Both the position numbers and the translations under genes were made by a program. DNA of 64,000 nt. It comes from an uncultured Lachnospiraceae bacterium (lineage in GTDB: Bacteria > Bacillota > Clostridia > Lachnospirales > Lachnospiraceae). The notes below the pieces were generated by a model, which ran no database searches, was not told the origin of the DNA, and saw only the letters and a program-made list of their open reading frames with translations. Positions 27,822-37,956 of the stretch are shown piece after piece; within the stretch, counting starts at the first letter, position 1; each line of letters starts with the position of its first letter. Location: assembly GCA_902760755.1 (NCBI GenBank), contig CACWHK010000018.1, positions 26,175-90,174 of the forward strand. The letters are read 5' to 3'.

Positions 27822-28529
27822 ATGATGAAGCGTTTCTGGATCAAAATGAACATCCTGTACGAGAAGTTCATGCTTCTTGTGTTTGTTCTTGCGTTTCTGA
27901 TCGTGATCTATGGCTTGTATGATACCTGGTATGTCTATCATAACGCAAATGACGACAGCTACCTGAGATACAAGCCGACTGCGGAGGAAGGCGTTCCGGA
28001 AGATGCACCCATCACGGACGACATGGTGGCATGGATCACCATCGATGATACAAATATCGATTACCCTGTAATGCAGGGTGATGACAATTCAAAGTACCTC
28101 AACGTAAATCCATATGGTGACTATTCGCTGTCGGGGAGCATATTCCTCGACAGCCGAAATAGTCAGGATTTCACGGATGATTACAGTATCCTGTACGGCC
28201 ATCATATGGAGTATGGGATCATGTTCGGAGCTTTGGATGATTTCCTGAGTGAATCCTATCTGAAACAGCATAGTCACGGGACGCTGGTTGTCGGTCGGAA
28301 TGCATCCGCAACCTATGAGCTCGGAATATTTGCCTGCATCAGGATCAATGTGCTGGAGACGGATGTTCTGGAACCTATGCTTCTGGAGGATATCACGAAG
28401 ATCATAAAAGAGCGGGCGGCCTTTGTGAATCCCGCAGTCCGGAAATCCGGGCATATACTGGTACTGTCCACCTGTGTTGAACCGGTGTCCAGTAACAGAC
28501 TCCTTGTATTCTGCTACATTTACGAATAA
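27822..28529 (+). CDS. Class B-type sortase
   Basis: 235 residues: N-terminal membrane anchor (about 12-35) then the sortase barrel. Catalytic residues are His 127 in ILYGHHME, Cys 218 in LSTCVEP and Arg 226 in SSNRLLVF. Layout and the LSTC context match class B sortases, like the pilus sortase of streptococcal FCT regions that use (V/I)PTG signals. It cuts between Thr and Gly of the pilin signals and joins the pilins. It lies 30 bases after the major pilin. Confidence 0.92.
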   Translation: MMKRFWIKMNILYEKFMLLVFVLAFLIVIYGLYDTWYVYHNANDDSYLRYKPTAEEGVPEDAPITDDMVAWITIDDTNIDYPVMQGDDNSKYLNVNPYGDYSLSGSIFLDSRNSQDFTDDYSILYGHHMEYGIMFGALDDFLSESYLKQHSHGTLVVGRNASATYELGIFACIRINVLETDVLEPMLLEDITKIIKERAAFVNPAVRKSGHILVLSTCVEPVSSNRLLVFCYIYE

Positions 28530-28571
28530 TGGGGGATACGGGGGACAAGTATAATTTACGGCGGATGTGAG

Positions 28572-29273
28572 ATGAGAGATATACATGAGCACAACTGCAT
28601 AGTTCGAAGGATGGCGCCTGCGGGAAGGGTACATTTTGTGCGGCTTCTCCTTTGCGTACTTTTTGTCGTGTATTTCTGCAGCTTTGGAGCACGTGCGGAG
28701 CGTGCGTATGAACCCGTGGATGCAGTGATCCCCTTTGAGTGCGTAAATGCAAAAGGCGCTGAAAATGCAACCTTCAACATCCAGCTGAAGGCCGAGGATT
28801 CGGGTGCGCCTGTACCTAAGGTCACTCAGATCACCCTGAACAAAGCGGGACAGGGCGAGTTCCGGATCACCATCGAGGAACCCGGCACCTATGTGTACCG
28901 TGTATATCAGAAAAAGGGCAGTGATTCGACTGTCAGATACGATAATCATAAATATGATATCCATGTGTGTGTAATGAATGGTGAGGATGACAAACTCACC
29001 TACACGATTTCAGTGAATTACGCGGACACGGATGTAAAGCCGACGGCACTTGCATTTGAGAATAAAGTTGCGTCGGATAGAAGAAAACCGGATACAACAG
29101 AAGAAACAACTGAAAAATCAACTGAGAAAACAACGGAGCCTACCGGGAGCGACGTCGTACAGACCGGCGACGATAGCGGTATCATTTTCGAGTTGTTCTT
29201 CGTTTCACTGATCGGAATCCTTATACTGCTTGGTATTAAGTACATTTCCGGGAAAGGAGGTCAGCATGAATAA
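28572..29273 (+). CDS. Minor pilin/anchor with VVQTG sorting signal
   Basis: 233 residues. A basic N-terminus with a hydrophobic signal (about 18-38), then an FctA-like isopeptide domain (about 45-160) with TFNIQLKAED, GTYVYRVYQ and LTYTISVNY, a Thr/Glu-rich linker, then VVQTGDDSG, a hydrophobic helix and KYISGKGGQHE. By position it resembles the small anchor pilin FctB. A second ATG at 28611 (MAPAGR) is a possible start. Its last 8 bases overlap the adhesin gene start. Confidence 0.8.
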   Translation: MRDIHEHNCIVRRMAPAGRVHFVRLLLCVLFVVYFCSFGARAERAYEPVDAVIPFECVNAKGAENATFNIQLKAEDSGAPVPKVTQITLNKAGQGEFRITIEEPGTYVYRVYQKKGSDSTVRYDNHKYDIHVCVMNGEDDKLTYTISVNYADTDVKPTALAFENKVASDRRKPDTTEETTEKSTEKTTEPTGSDVVQTGDDSGIIFELFFVSLIGILILLGIKYISGKGGQHE

Positions 29274-32200
29274 GAACAAGAAGCGCAGAGTTCTCTGCTT
29301 TCTTATCGCGCTTATGTTAATTATCACATCCTTTATGCCGACTTCATTCCGTGTGGCTGCAGATGATGAAAATGTACAGATGGCTCAGGCAGAAACAGAG
29401 ACGACCGAAACAAATGACGGATCCGGGGATGCGTCAGAGGATACAGAAGCCTCAGAGGATGAGGAAGCTGTCGAAACTTCGGAAGCAACGGAGAACGAGG
29501 AAGTTTCTGATGCTGCGGAAGCATCGGAGGGTGAGGAGGCTTCCGATACTACGGAGGTTTCAGAGACTGCAGATGCTGAGGAGAAAACGGAAGCATCAGA
29601 AGATGAGGATGCATCAGAGGTTGTTGAGGGATCAGAGACAACAGAAGCATCGGAAGCTACAGAAACGACAGAAAAAGCGGATTCCACAGAAGCTGCGGGT
29701 TCATCAGAGGAAGATGAAACGGCAGTAGATTTCCGCTATCAGAATATCAAGCTTTATCCCAATGAGGAAGACCGGAAGGTTACTGTAACGCTTAAGGGTA
29801 TGATGCCCGAGGGTGCAACTGCTACGGCTTCCGATATGATCGAGGAGAAGGAAGAAACCGATCCGGACCTTCTGAAAGAGCAGGCTCAGAAAGCAAAGGC
29901 GGATGATAAGGAAGACGGTTCGGAGAATAAAGAAGAAAAGGATGCGGAGAAACTGGCAGCTGTGATCGGTGCCCTCGATGAGATTGAAGGTGAGTCCGAG
30001 AACGACAAGTCGGTTGTTTCTGCTTATGATATTACGATCCAGGCAGGTGACGAAGAGTACCAGCCGGATGAAGAGCGCCCGATCCATGTGCAGATCACGG
30101 ATCCTGCCATCACAGGCTCGGATACCACGGAGCTCTGGCACATCATGGATGACGGACAGAAAGAACAGATCAGAGACTTTACGGTAGAAGAGGGCAAGAT
30201 CAGTTTCTACGCGAAGGGATTCAGTGTATATGCCATTGCAGATGATGTGGTGCATGACAAAACGGTGCTTGCATTGTTGAAGAGGAAAGGTGAGTTCGGA
30301 TACTATACCTCGTTCTCGCTTGGGTCAAATTCTTCAAGTACATCCGGGAGGTATTATCTCACAGGTGAGTTGGTGAATGATGTGGGAGGTACTAACGGAA
30401 GAACCGGACTTAAGAATACTCCCAGTGTTGCAGAGTCTGATCCAAGGCCTGCAAATGCGATAAAGCTGTATTTTGAGCACGATACAGAAAATAACTTTTA
30501 CATTTACGCCATGATCGGTGGCGAGAAGAACTACATAGAAGGGTTCATTCTTAGTAATTTCGCCAAACCCCGTTCTGCCCTCAGATATACAACAAACAAG
30601 GAAGACGCAACCTCGTTCCTGCTTACGGAGTCGAACGGTAAAGTGAAAATTACTACCAAGATCGGTGAACAAAATGCGGTGGTTATGGCAGACGGAGCCA
30701 CTTCAAAGGCCTTGATCGGATATGGAAGCGAGACCGGAAATACGGCATGGTTTACCATCGAAGATCTCGAATCGGATCCGGATAATCTGGACGGAATGAA
30801 TTATGGCCTGATGTATTATACCGGCGGCATTTCCGGTCAGGCCATGATGGCGCAGGCTTCCGGAACCAACGCCCTGAAGGCTCAGGAAATGTTTGCAAAG
30901 GTGAATCCGCTTTCCCATGACGGCGTTGCGCTTGTTGCCCAGGATAAGGATATTTCCATGTGGACCTTCCATCTGAATCAGGCGGATGGAACCTATACGA
31001 TCTCCGTTAAGTCCGGTGAAGACACGAAGTATCTTAAGCTGGACGGCAATAATCTCCAGCTCGTTGACGAGTCGGATGCCACCGGATTTACCGTGCTCGG
31101 AAGAAATGGGAAGTATAAGAATCAGATAACACTTTCCTACGGGGGTAAGTCAGTTTGCTTTGATGGCAGTAAGTTCGTGGGAAGTAATACCGGATCGGAT
31201 GATAAGTACTGGCTGAATCTGGTGGAACTTACCGATCTGGCAGATGATGATTTTGTAATCTATTCCGCGGAGAAGGTCAGTGTGTCCGAGGTGCGAAACG
31301 GTGCCAAGGTCGTTGTATATACACGTGTCTGGAATCCGGAGACCACATCCTATGAGTTCTACGCCATCGGTCATGACGGAAGTCTGGTTTCCTGCTACGA
31401 ACGCGGTGATAATATCATGTGGGTCGGCAGCAAGGTAAATACGCTGGAGTGGGATTTCACAGAGTATTACTGGGAAGGCACCACCGATCCGAACTACTAT
31501 TATGAACTGTTCAACCCGTATTCCCAAAAGTATCTGGCACCCCAGATCCGGGAAGGACAGATGCTTGCCAACAAGAAGATCGGTATCAATATGCCCGGCC
31601 GGAAGGAAGGGGAGTATTACTCCCAGATCCTGGCCTGGGATGATGATTACTATGCATATGCGGGTCTGAAGGCGTCTGATGACAAGGATGCCATCGTTTC
31701 CTGTAAGAGATCCAAGGCGGCTACTTTCTACTTTGCGGCCATTGATACACCGGAGCAGGTTCTGATCCCGGTGGATACCATCGATAATAAGAAGTATGGT
31801 ATCACCATGAAGATGCAGAATTATAGCGGAGCGACCACCAAACCGAGTGGTTCTACAACTACAAAGTTCCAGCATGAGGCTATGGGAAACAGCTATTATT
31901 CCGATGCGGATCAGAATAAGGCAAAACAGGGCCTTCTTACCACAAATCTCGGAGCGGATGGATATCCTTCTGCTACATCCGATGAATCAACGCGTCCGTT
32001 CTCGGATTTATTCTCCAGTGGTACAGAGGTCAACCATCTCTTCATTTCCAGTACCTATGAGGCCAGCGGGTACTTTGAGTTTGACAGCTGTCAGAACTTT
32101 GCCACATTAAAGGAGACAAATGACGGAAACTTCAAGGTTTACGATGCACTCGGAACCATGGATTCGACTGCGAAGCCCTCGTTACAGCACGGGCAGTTTA

Positions 32201-35200
32201 TGCCCTACGATACCATCACTCCGGGGGTGTATGCTTCGAAGAATCCGCTGAATCTGTACAATGCAAAGAAAGAGCTTCTGAAGGATGACGATCCCAGACG
32301 AGGGGAGAAACTGAATCTGGTAAATGACCCTGATTATTATTTCGGTATGGAGCTGAGCGCCAGCTTCGTAAAGACCCCGATGGGCGTGGATGCATGGGGC
32401 CATGATATTGTCTTCGAATTCACCGGTGACGATGACTTCTGGCTTTACGTAGACGGTGAGCTTGTGATCGATCTGGGTGGTATTCACTCGGCGTTGGAAG
32501 GTACCGTTAATTTCTCCACCGGAACTGTAAAAGTAAACGGCACGACCACGAATCTGAGAGATATCTTCCGGGAGAACTACAAATCCAGAAATCCATCTGC
32601 AACGACTACGGAGGTGAATAACTACCTTTCCAAGTATTTCACAATGGGAACGGATGGTGATTTCGAGAAGCATTTCAAGGATTATTCTTCCCATACCATG
32701 AAGGTGTTCTACATGGAGCGAGGCGCGGGTGCTTCAAACCTGCATATGAGATTCAACCTGAATTATGTGACTCCGGGCAGTGTAACTCTGAAAAAGGAGG
32801 TAACACAGCCTCAGGGTACCGAGATGGATCTTGACCTTATGGAGTATCCCTTCCGGATATGGTACAGGAAGGAGAACGGTCAGGAGGAACTGCTTTCAAA
32901 TGACGATGAGAATATCCATGTTACCTATCTGAACTCTACAAAGGCGGTTGCCTATAAGGACAGATATACGCCGGTGGGATGTACCCAGGAACTGACATCG
33001 GTTTATTTCCTGTCGCCTGAGAGAGGGGCGGAGATACATTTTCCTGATAATACCATCGCCTACAGGATCGAGGAGGTGGGGATCAACAAGAACGTTTATA
33101 ACGAAGTCTACATCAACGGTACCAAGGTGGACGGTCAACCGGTGGAAACGGGAGTTGAGGATCGAATGTCCTATGATTCCGGATGGAAGAGTGTTGTGGA
33201 ACGACCGATGCTTACATTCAACAACCATGTCAATCCGGAGGGGCTTCGAACCATTGATTTCACCAAACGGCTGTATGATGAGAATCAAGCACCGATTTAT
33301 GATGATGACACGCCCTTCAGCTTCCGTCTGTCTTTGTCCAACGGTGTGGATGAAGAGGTTGAACTGGCAAGCATGTACAAGTACCGCGTCAAGAACAAGG
33401 ACGGGAAATACTGTGCATGGAGCTTCAGTGATCATAAATTCGTGTCTCTCGGCAAGAGTGTATTTACAGATCTGACGGTGGATGAGCAGGAGGCCGCGAC
33501 CTTTGAGACCTCCATGAACGGTACCATTTCCGAGATCCCCGCGTGGTACACGGTTGAGGTTCCGATCCTTCCGGTGGACATGAAGTATGAGCTGGTGGAA
33601 CGGACGGAAGAAGTTCCGCTGGGCTATAAGCTGGAAAAATATGAAAGAACTGACGCCGGACATGATACTGATACTGATCCGGAACCGAATAAGGGAACTA
33701 TCTTAAAGGGTGAGTATCCGAAGATTTTCGTGGATAATCGTAGAGGCTGGGAGCTTCAGGCGGATAAGGAATGGACCGACAGTGAATACATTCTGGATTA
33801 CGCGGCAATCTACACGGCGGTTTATGTCGGAGATCAGTTAGTGCCGGATTCCATCAGGAGACTGGTATATCCCACCACAAGCGTGCGATATTTCTTTGAC
33901 CGTCTTGCGGATGGAAAGCAGTTGTCTGACTATCAGATCTTTGAGGTTACTCTGGAAGATCCTGTGGTGGACGCAACCGGTAAGGTTACCTCTTATTCCA
34001 GTCTGACGAAACTGGAGGACGGAGATCTTGTTTCGGTTAACGGTACTACGAAGGAAGGAGTGACGACAGGTCATTCCTACAGTGTGGAGTATACTCCGGG
34101 AACGCCCACAGGGAAGATGACACCCGGAAATGTCCGCGTGGATGAAATCTCGAATGTGAGAACCGGCGGAATCGTTATGACGCTTTATAAGTGGGATTCC
34201 ACGGAGAAGCTTTCCGGCGGAACTTTTGTCCTGAAGAAGGGCGATGAAACCATCGGACCTTATACGGCGGACTCGCGCGGCAGGATTACGATCCTGTACG
34301 ATTTCGATGTGGATACAGAGTATGTCCTGACAGAGACGGAAGCACCTGCAGGCTATATCGGACTTCCACAGTCAGTGAGATTCACGGTGGATTCTGATGA
34401 CAATATTACTGTAGTTGATAATGATACCGGTTGGTATAGGGGCTACAAGTCCACAGTGACCACTGATAAGCTGATCGCTTATATTGATCTTTATAACAAG
34501 CCGTATGAGCTCCGGGCAGTCAAGGTGGATGAACTTGGTACGGCACTGGCAGGAGCACAGTTTGCTCTGTATCGTGGCGTCACAGGCAGTAACGGGACAG
34601 TCCTGAAGGATTATTTTCCGATGGAAGGCTTTGAGAGCCTTGTATCCGGTGCAGATGGTACGATTCCGAAGATCGATAACACACTGCCTCACGGCAAGTA
34701 CTATCTGACAGAGACGAAAGCACCGGACGATTATAATGGAATTACGAAGGATGTGATCTTTACGATCTCTGATTCCGGCGTCCTTTCCATCGATCCGGAG
34801 GGCTATCAGGCACTTGTTCAGAATGTGGGAACGGAGGATGCTCCGAGCTACGTCATCAACGTGGAAAACACCTATACCGGAACGGATGCATACTTGACCA
34901 TCACAAAGACTGTGGAAGGAAACTTCGGAAATAAAGCGAAGGATTTCACCTTTACCCTTAAGGTGGAAGGTGCTACGGAACTGGATGAATATACATGGAG
35001 CAAGAACGGAGTGAAGCAGGATACGAAGCTCCACACCGGTGACACATTTGCCATGGGTCATAATGACGTGGTACGGATCGCATTCTCGGTTGGTATAAAG
35101 GTCACCATTACCGAAGATAAAGAAAACTATATTTCCACGTTCAAACTGAATGATGAAGATGCTGAGACGACGAATACCATGGAGATCGAGATGACAGCAG

Positions 35201-35340
35201 ATGCAACACTTGCAGTAACGAATACCCTGGAAAGCATCGTGCCTACGGGTATCCGGCTTGATGTAGTAAGTCTGGCTCTGATGGCCATGCTGATGCTTTG
35301 CGGAGTTGTGATATTCTATCGAAGAAGTCGTCGGCGATAA
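29266..35340 (+). CDS. Giant multidomain pilus adhesin with IVPTG sorting signal
   Basis: 2024 residues. A signal peptide (about 1-32) is followed by an acidic Ser/Thr/Glu/Ala low-complexity tract (about 40-160), then large beta domains. A fibro-slime/PA14-like domain lies at about 930-1090 with FEFTGDDDFWLYVDGE and DLGGIHSALEG. Cna-B/SpaA-like domains follow: VTLKKEVTQ, IDFTKRLYDEN, LYKWDSTEKLSGGTF...TETEAPAGY and LRAVKVDELGTALAGAQF...LTETKAPDD. A final FctA-like domain (LTITKTVEGNF) leads to ESIVPTGI, a hydrophobic helix and YRRSRRR. GGAGG lies 7 bases before the ATG. It is likely the tip adhesin, capped onto the pilus by the sortase. Confidence 0.9.
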   Translation: MNKNKKRRVLCFLIALMLIITSFMPTSFRVAADDENVQMAQAETETTETNDGSGDASEDTEASEDEEAVETSEATENEEVSDAAEASEGEEASDTTEVSETADAEEKTEASEDEDASEVVEGSETTEASEATETTEKADSTEAAGSSEEDETAVDFRYQNIKLYPNEEDRKVTVTLKGMMPEGATATASDMIEEKEETDPDLLKEQAQKAKADDKEDGSENKEEKDAEKLAAVIGALDEIEGESENDKSVVSAYDITIQAGDEEYQPDEERPIHVQITDPAITGSDTTELWHIMDDGQKEQIRDFTVEEGKISFYAKGFSVYAIADDVVHDKTVLALLKRKGEFGYYTSFSLGSNSSSTSGRYYLTGELVNDVGGTNGRTGLKNTPSVAESDPRPANAIKLYFEHDTENNFYIYAMIGGEKNYIEGFILSNFAKPRSALRYTTNKEDATSFLLTESNGKVKITTKIGEQNAVVMADGATSKALIGYGSETGNTAWFTIEDLESDPDNLDGMNYGLMYYTGGISGQAMMAQASGTNALKAQEMFAKVNPLSHDGVALVAQDKDISMWTFHLNQADGTYTISVKSGEDTKYLKLDGNNLQLVDESDATGFTVLGRNGKYKNQITLSYGGKSVCFDGSKFVGSNTGSDDKYWLNLVELTDLADDDFVIYSAEKVSVSEVRNGAKVVVYTRVWNPETTSYEFYAIGHDGSLVSCYERGDNIMWVGSKVNTLEWDFTEYYWEGTTDPNYYYELFNPYSQKYLAPQIREGQMLANKKIGINMPGRKEGEYYSQILAWDDDYYAYAGLKASDDKDAIVSCKRSKAATFYFAAIDTPEQVLIPVDTIDNKKYGITMKMQNYSGATTKPSGSTTTKFQHEAMGNSYYSDADQNKAKQGLLTTNLGADGYPSATSDESTRPFSDLFSSGTEVNHLFISSTYEASGYFEFDSCQNFATLKETNDGNFKVYDALGTMDSTAKPSLQHGQFMPYDTITPGVYASKNPLNLYNAKKELLKDDDPRRGEKLNLVNDPDYYFGMELSASFVKTPMGVDAWGHDIVFEFTGDDDFWLYVDGELVIDLGGIHSALEGTVNFSTGTVKVNGTTTNLRDIFRENYKSRNPSATTTEVNNYLSKYFTMGTDGDFEKHFKDYSSHTMKVFYMERGAGASNLHMRFNLNYVTPGSVTLKKEVTQPQGTEMDLDLMEYPFRIWYRKENGQEELLSNDDENIHVTYLNSTKAVAYKDRYTPVGCTQELTSVYFLSPERGAEIHFPDNTIAYRIEEVGINKNVYNEVYINGTKVDGQPVETGVEDRMSYDSGWKSVVERPMLTFNNHVNPEGLRTIDFTKRLYDENQAPIYDDDTPFSFRLSLSNGVDEEVELASMYKYRVKNKDGKYCAWSFSDHKFVSLGKSVFTDLTVDEQEAATFETSMNGTISEIPAWYTVEVPILPVDMKYELVERTEEVPLGYKLEKYERTDAGHDTDTDPEPNKGTILKGEYPKIFVDNRRGWELQADKEWTDSEYILDYAAIYTAVYVGDQLVPDSIRRLVYPTTSVRYFFDRLADGKQLSDYQIFEVTLEDPVVDATGKVTSYSSLTKLEDGDLVSVNGTTKEGVTTGHSYSVEYTPGTPTGKMTPGNVRVDEISNVRTGGIVMTLYKWDSTEKLSGGTFVLKKGDETIGPYTADSRGRITILYDFDVDTEYVLTETEAPAGYIGLPQSVRFTVDSDDNITVVDNDTGWYRGYKSTVTTDKLIAYIDLYNKPYELRAVKVDELGTALAGAQFALYRGVTGSNGTVLKDYFPMEGFESLVSGADGTIPKIDNTLPHGKYYLTETKAPDDYNGITKDVIFTISDSGVLSIDPEGYQALVQNVGTEDAPSYVINVENTYTGTDAYLTITKTVEGNFGNKAKDFTFTLKVEGATELDEYTWSKNGVKQDTKLHTGDTFAMGHNDVVRIAFSVGIKVTITEDKENYISTFKLNDEDAETTNTMEIEMTADATLAVTNTLESIVPTGIRLDVVSLALMAMLMLCGVVIFYRRSRRR

Positions 35341-35348
35341 CATAAAAG

Positions 35349-35408
35349 CCACCGCTTTATAGCGGTGGTCAGACTGTAGAAAAGTCAGGGCTTCGCCCCT
35401 GATTTTTC
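35349..35408 (+). terminator. Double hairpin terminator after the pilus operon
   Basis: CCACCGCTTTATAGCGGTGG (35349-35368), then TCAGGGCTTCGCCCCTGA (35385-35402) followed by TTTTTC. Confidence 0.85.
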
Positions 35409-35497
35409 TATGTAAAAAGTCTGAAATCCCTTATAAATACTGGCTTTTTCGGCATTTTTATGGTATAATAATAGTATCATTTCAAGGAGGTGATTGT

Positions 35498-35690
35498 TAT
35501 ATTTGTCCAAATGATCAGGTGCTGAAATAAAGTACTACAAATCGAGATGGATACCGTGAATACAAAAGTGATAAATCAGTGTGTGCCACATGTCCGTTCT
35601 TAAATAAATGTACAGAGAGCCGTGATCACCAAAAGATAGTAACAAGACACATTTGGGAAGACTACATGGATAAGTATATTTCTAAGAAAA
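35498..35690 (+). pseudogene. Remnant of an IS1182-type transposase
   Basis: The frame reads YICPNDQVLK, a TAA stop, then STTNRDGYREYKSD, KSVCATCPFLNKCTES and HQKIVTRHIWEDYMD. This is the internal Cys-rich segment typical of IS1182-family transposases. Both ends and the DDE core are missing. It lies between the pilus operon terminator and another hairpin, and its base composition resembles the A+T-rich pilus DNA. Confidence 0.8.
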
Positions 35691-35736
35691 ATGGTGGAGA
35701 GCGTCAGCTCCCCACCCACTTTGTCTACAGTCTGAA

Positions 35737-35787
35737 GGAAGCCCCTGCTCCTGCATTTCAATGTAGGAGCAGGGGCTTCCCTTTTTT
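35737..35787 (+). terminator. Strong Rho-independent terminator
   Basis: GGAAGCCCCTGCTCCTGCA pairs with TGTAGGAGCAGGGGCTTCC, followed by TTTTTT. The 19-bp stem sits between the transposase remnant and the STAS gene. Confidence 0.85.
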
Positions 35788-35884
35788 ACTTCAAAACCAT
35801 TTTTCATTATAAATGATTTCATGGGAAATGGCAAAGATTAAGCCTGAAATCATGAAAAAGATGTGTCCGTGCTTTAGAAAATCT

Positions 35885-35913
35885 TTGTATCTCTCGTGAA
35901 AATGTGATACAAT
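35885..35913 (+). promoter_or_regulatory. Promoter of the STAS-pyrophosphatase operon
   Basis: TTGTAT (35885-35890), 17 bases, TACAAT (35908-35913). Confidence 0.6.
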
Positions 35914-35956
35914 TCATTCGAATACACAAAATATATTCGGAAAAGGAGGCAGGAAA

Positions 35957-36253
35957 ATGACAATCACAAAGGAACAAAATGGAAGCCAGATGACAGTTGC
36001 GATCGAGGGAAGACTTGATACCACTACAGCTCCGGAGCTGGAGCAGGATCTGAAGGATTCTCTGAACGGAGTATCTGAGCTTACGATCGATCTCGGCAAG
36101 CTGGATTATATCTCTTCCGCAGGACTTCGCGTACTTCTTTGGGCACAGAAGACCATGAATCAGCAGGGTTCCATGAAGGTTACAAATGTTCAGGAAGTTG
36201 TAAACGAAGTGTTTGAGGTTACCGGATTCGCAGACATCCTTACAATTGAGTAG
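35957..36253 (+). CDS. STAS-domain anti-anti-sigma-like protein
   Basis: 98 residues, one complete STAS domain. LDYISSAGLRVLLW contains the conserved serine (53/54) that is phosphorylated by anti-sigma kinases in SpoIIAA/RsbV. No anti-sigma kinase or sigma factor is adjacent, so its partner lies elsewhere. Two bases separate it from the pyrophosphatase gene. AAAGGAGG precedes the ATG by 10 bases. Confidence 0.88.
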   Translation: MTITKEQNGSQMTVAIEGRLDTTTAPELEQDLKDSLNGVSELTIDLGKLDYISSAGLRVLLWAQKTMNQQGSMKVTNVQEVVNEVFEVTGFADILTIE

Positions 36254-36255
36254 GT

Positions 36256-37908
36256 ATGAATTCATTCGCGGAACATCCCACTTATGTGATCGGGCATAAA
36301 AACCCGGACACCGACTCCATAGCCGCTTCGATCGCTTATACGTATCTGAAGCGGCAAAAGGAGCCGGATCAGAACTTCATAGCAGCCCGCTGCGGAAATA
36401 TCAGCAGCGAGACGCAGTATGTACTAGACCGGTTCGGTGTAAAGCCGCCCCGGTTTATTGGTGATGTTCGGACACAGGTTCGTGACATGGAGATGCGTCG
36501 GATCAACGGCGTTCCGGAGAATATGTCCCTGAAGGATGCCTGGGAGATCATGAAGGAGCACAAGGTTGTGACCCTGTGCATCACGGAGGGAAAGCGCCTC
36601 TCGGCGCTGATCACCACCGGGGATATCATGGAATCCTACATGGGCTCCTACGAGGCCAACACCCTTTCGGATGCAAAGACCTCCTATGCCAATATCGTGG
36701 CTACCCTGGACGGCGTCATGCTGGTGGGTGAGGTAGGAGATGTGCAGACGGAGGGCAAGGTCCTGATCGCATCGGGAACACCGGATGCCATGGAGGAGCA
36801 GATCGCACCCCATGATATCGTGATCCTGGGGAACCGCTACGATACCCAGCTCTGCGCCATAGAGATGGAAGCAGATTGCATCATCATATGCGGCGGAGCG
36901 AAGGTGACGGAGTCCATCAAGAAGCTGGCTTCGGAGAAGGGCTGCAAGATCATTGTGACGCCTCATGATACATTTACGGTGGCGCGTCTTATCTATCAGA
37001 GTATGCCGATCCGTTACTTCATGCGGTCCAAGGACCTGCAGACCTTTAAGGCGGATGATTATATCGAGGATGTACTTCCGATCATGGCTTCCACCCGGCA
37101 CAGATACTTCCCGGTGGTGGACGCTGCAGGGAACTACAAGGGCATGGTCAGCCGACGGAACTTCCTGGGTGCTTCCAAAAAGAAGGTCATCCTTGTGGAT
37201 CATAACGAAAAGGCACAGGCGGTCAACGGGATCGAATCTGCAGATCTTCTGGAGATCATCGATCATCACCGCCTCGGTACGGTAACCACATCGAAGCCGG
37301 TATTCTTCCGGAATCAGCCGGTGGGCTGTACCTGTACCATCATATATCAGATGTTCTGGGATGAAGGGATCGATATCCCGAAGGACATCGCAGGCCTGAT
37401 GCTCTCGGCCATCATTTCCGATACGCTGCTGTACCGGTCACCGACCTGTACCAATGCGGACCGGGTTGCGGGAGAGGGGCTCGCGCGGATTGCCGGAGTT
37501 GACCCGGAGGAGCTGGCGAAGGCCATGTTCAAGGCGGGCAGCAATCTGGGAGACAAGACCGCAACGGAGATCCTGCATCAGGATTTCAAGAAATTCACCG
37601 CCGGCAAGCATACCATCGCCGTCGGCCAGATCAGCACCATGGATGCCAACGAGGTGGAGACCATCAAGGCACAGGTTCAGCCGGAGATGGACAAGATCCG
37701 GGAGCAGGACGGTGTGGATCTTCTGTTCTTCATGGTAACAAATATCCTGCGGGAATCCTCGGATGTGTTATTCTCCGGAAATGGGGCGGAGGTCATCCTG
37801 GAGGCAGGCTTCAATGTTACATCCAGGGACCATAAGGGAGTATACCTTCCGGGCGTGGTATCCCGGAAAAAGCAGATGGTTCCCATCATTACGGAGACCA
37901 TGCGATAA
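36256..37908 (+). CDS. CBS-domain manganese-dependent inorganic pyrophosphatase
   Basis: 550 residues. The DHH phosphoesterase N-half begins IGHKNPDTDSIAAS and the metal-binding DHH is at IIDHHRLGTV. Between them lie two CBS motifs and a DRTGG-like segment (about 60-300), which in family II CBS-PPases bind adenine nucleotides and tune activity. It hydrolyses pyrophosphate in the cytoplasm. It follows the STAS gene by two bases and DegV lies about 50 bases downstream. Confidence 0.88.
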   Translation: MNSFAEHPTYVIGHKNPDTDSIAASIAYTYLKRQKEPDQNFIAARCGNISSETQYVLDRFGVKPPRFIGDVRTQVRDMEMRRINGVPENMSLKDAWEIMKEHKVVTLCITEGKRLSALITTGDIMESYMGSYEANTLSDAKTSYANIVATLDGVMLVGEVGDVQTEGKVLIASGTPDAMEEQIAPHDIVILGNRYDTQLCAIEMEADCIIICGGAKVTESIKKLASEKGCKIIVTPHDTFTVARLIYQSMPIRYFMRSKDLQTFKADDYIEDVLPIMASTRHRYFPVVDAAGNYKGMVSRRNFLGASKKKVILVDHNEKAQAVNGIESADLLEIIDHHRLGTVTTSKPVFFRNQPVGCTCTIIYQMFWDEGIDIPKDIAGLMLSAIISDTLLYRSPTCTNADRVAGEGLARIAGVDPEELAKAMFKAGSNLGDKTATEILHQDFKKFTAGKHTIAVGQISTMDANEVETIKAQVQPEMDKIREQDGVDLLFFMVTNILRESSDVLFSGNGAEVILEAGFNVTSRDHKGVYLPGVVSRKKQMVPIITETMR

Positions 37909-37956
37909 ATAGTCATTTCTCGCAAGATGTAAATGACGGGGTTGAAGGGGAAGAGT

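Noticed and set aside
35579-35812. Small Cys-rich protein starting in the transposase remnant
   Set aside because: Residues match an internal IS1182 segment; it begins inside the fragment without a ribosome binding site.
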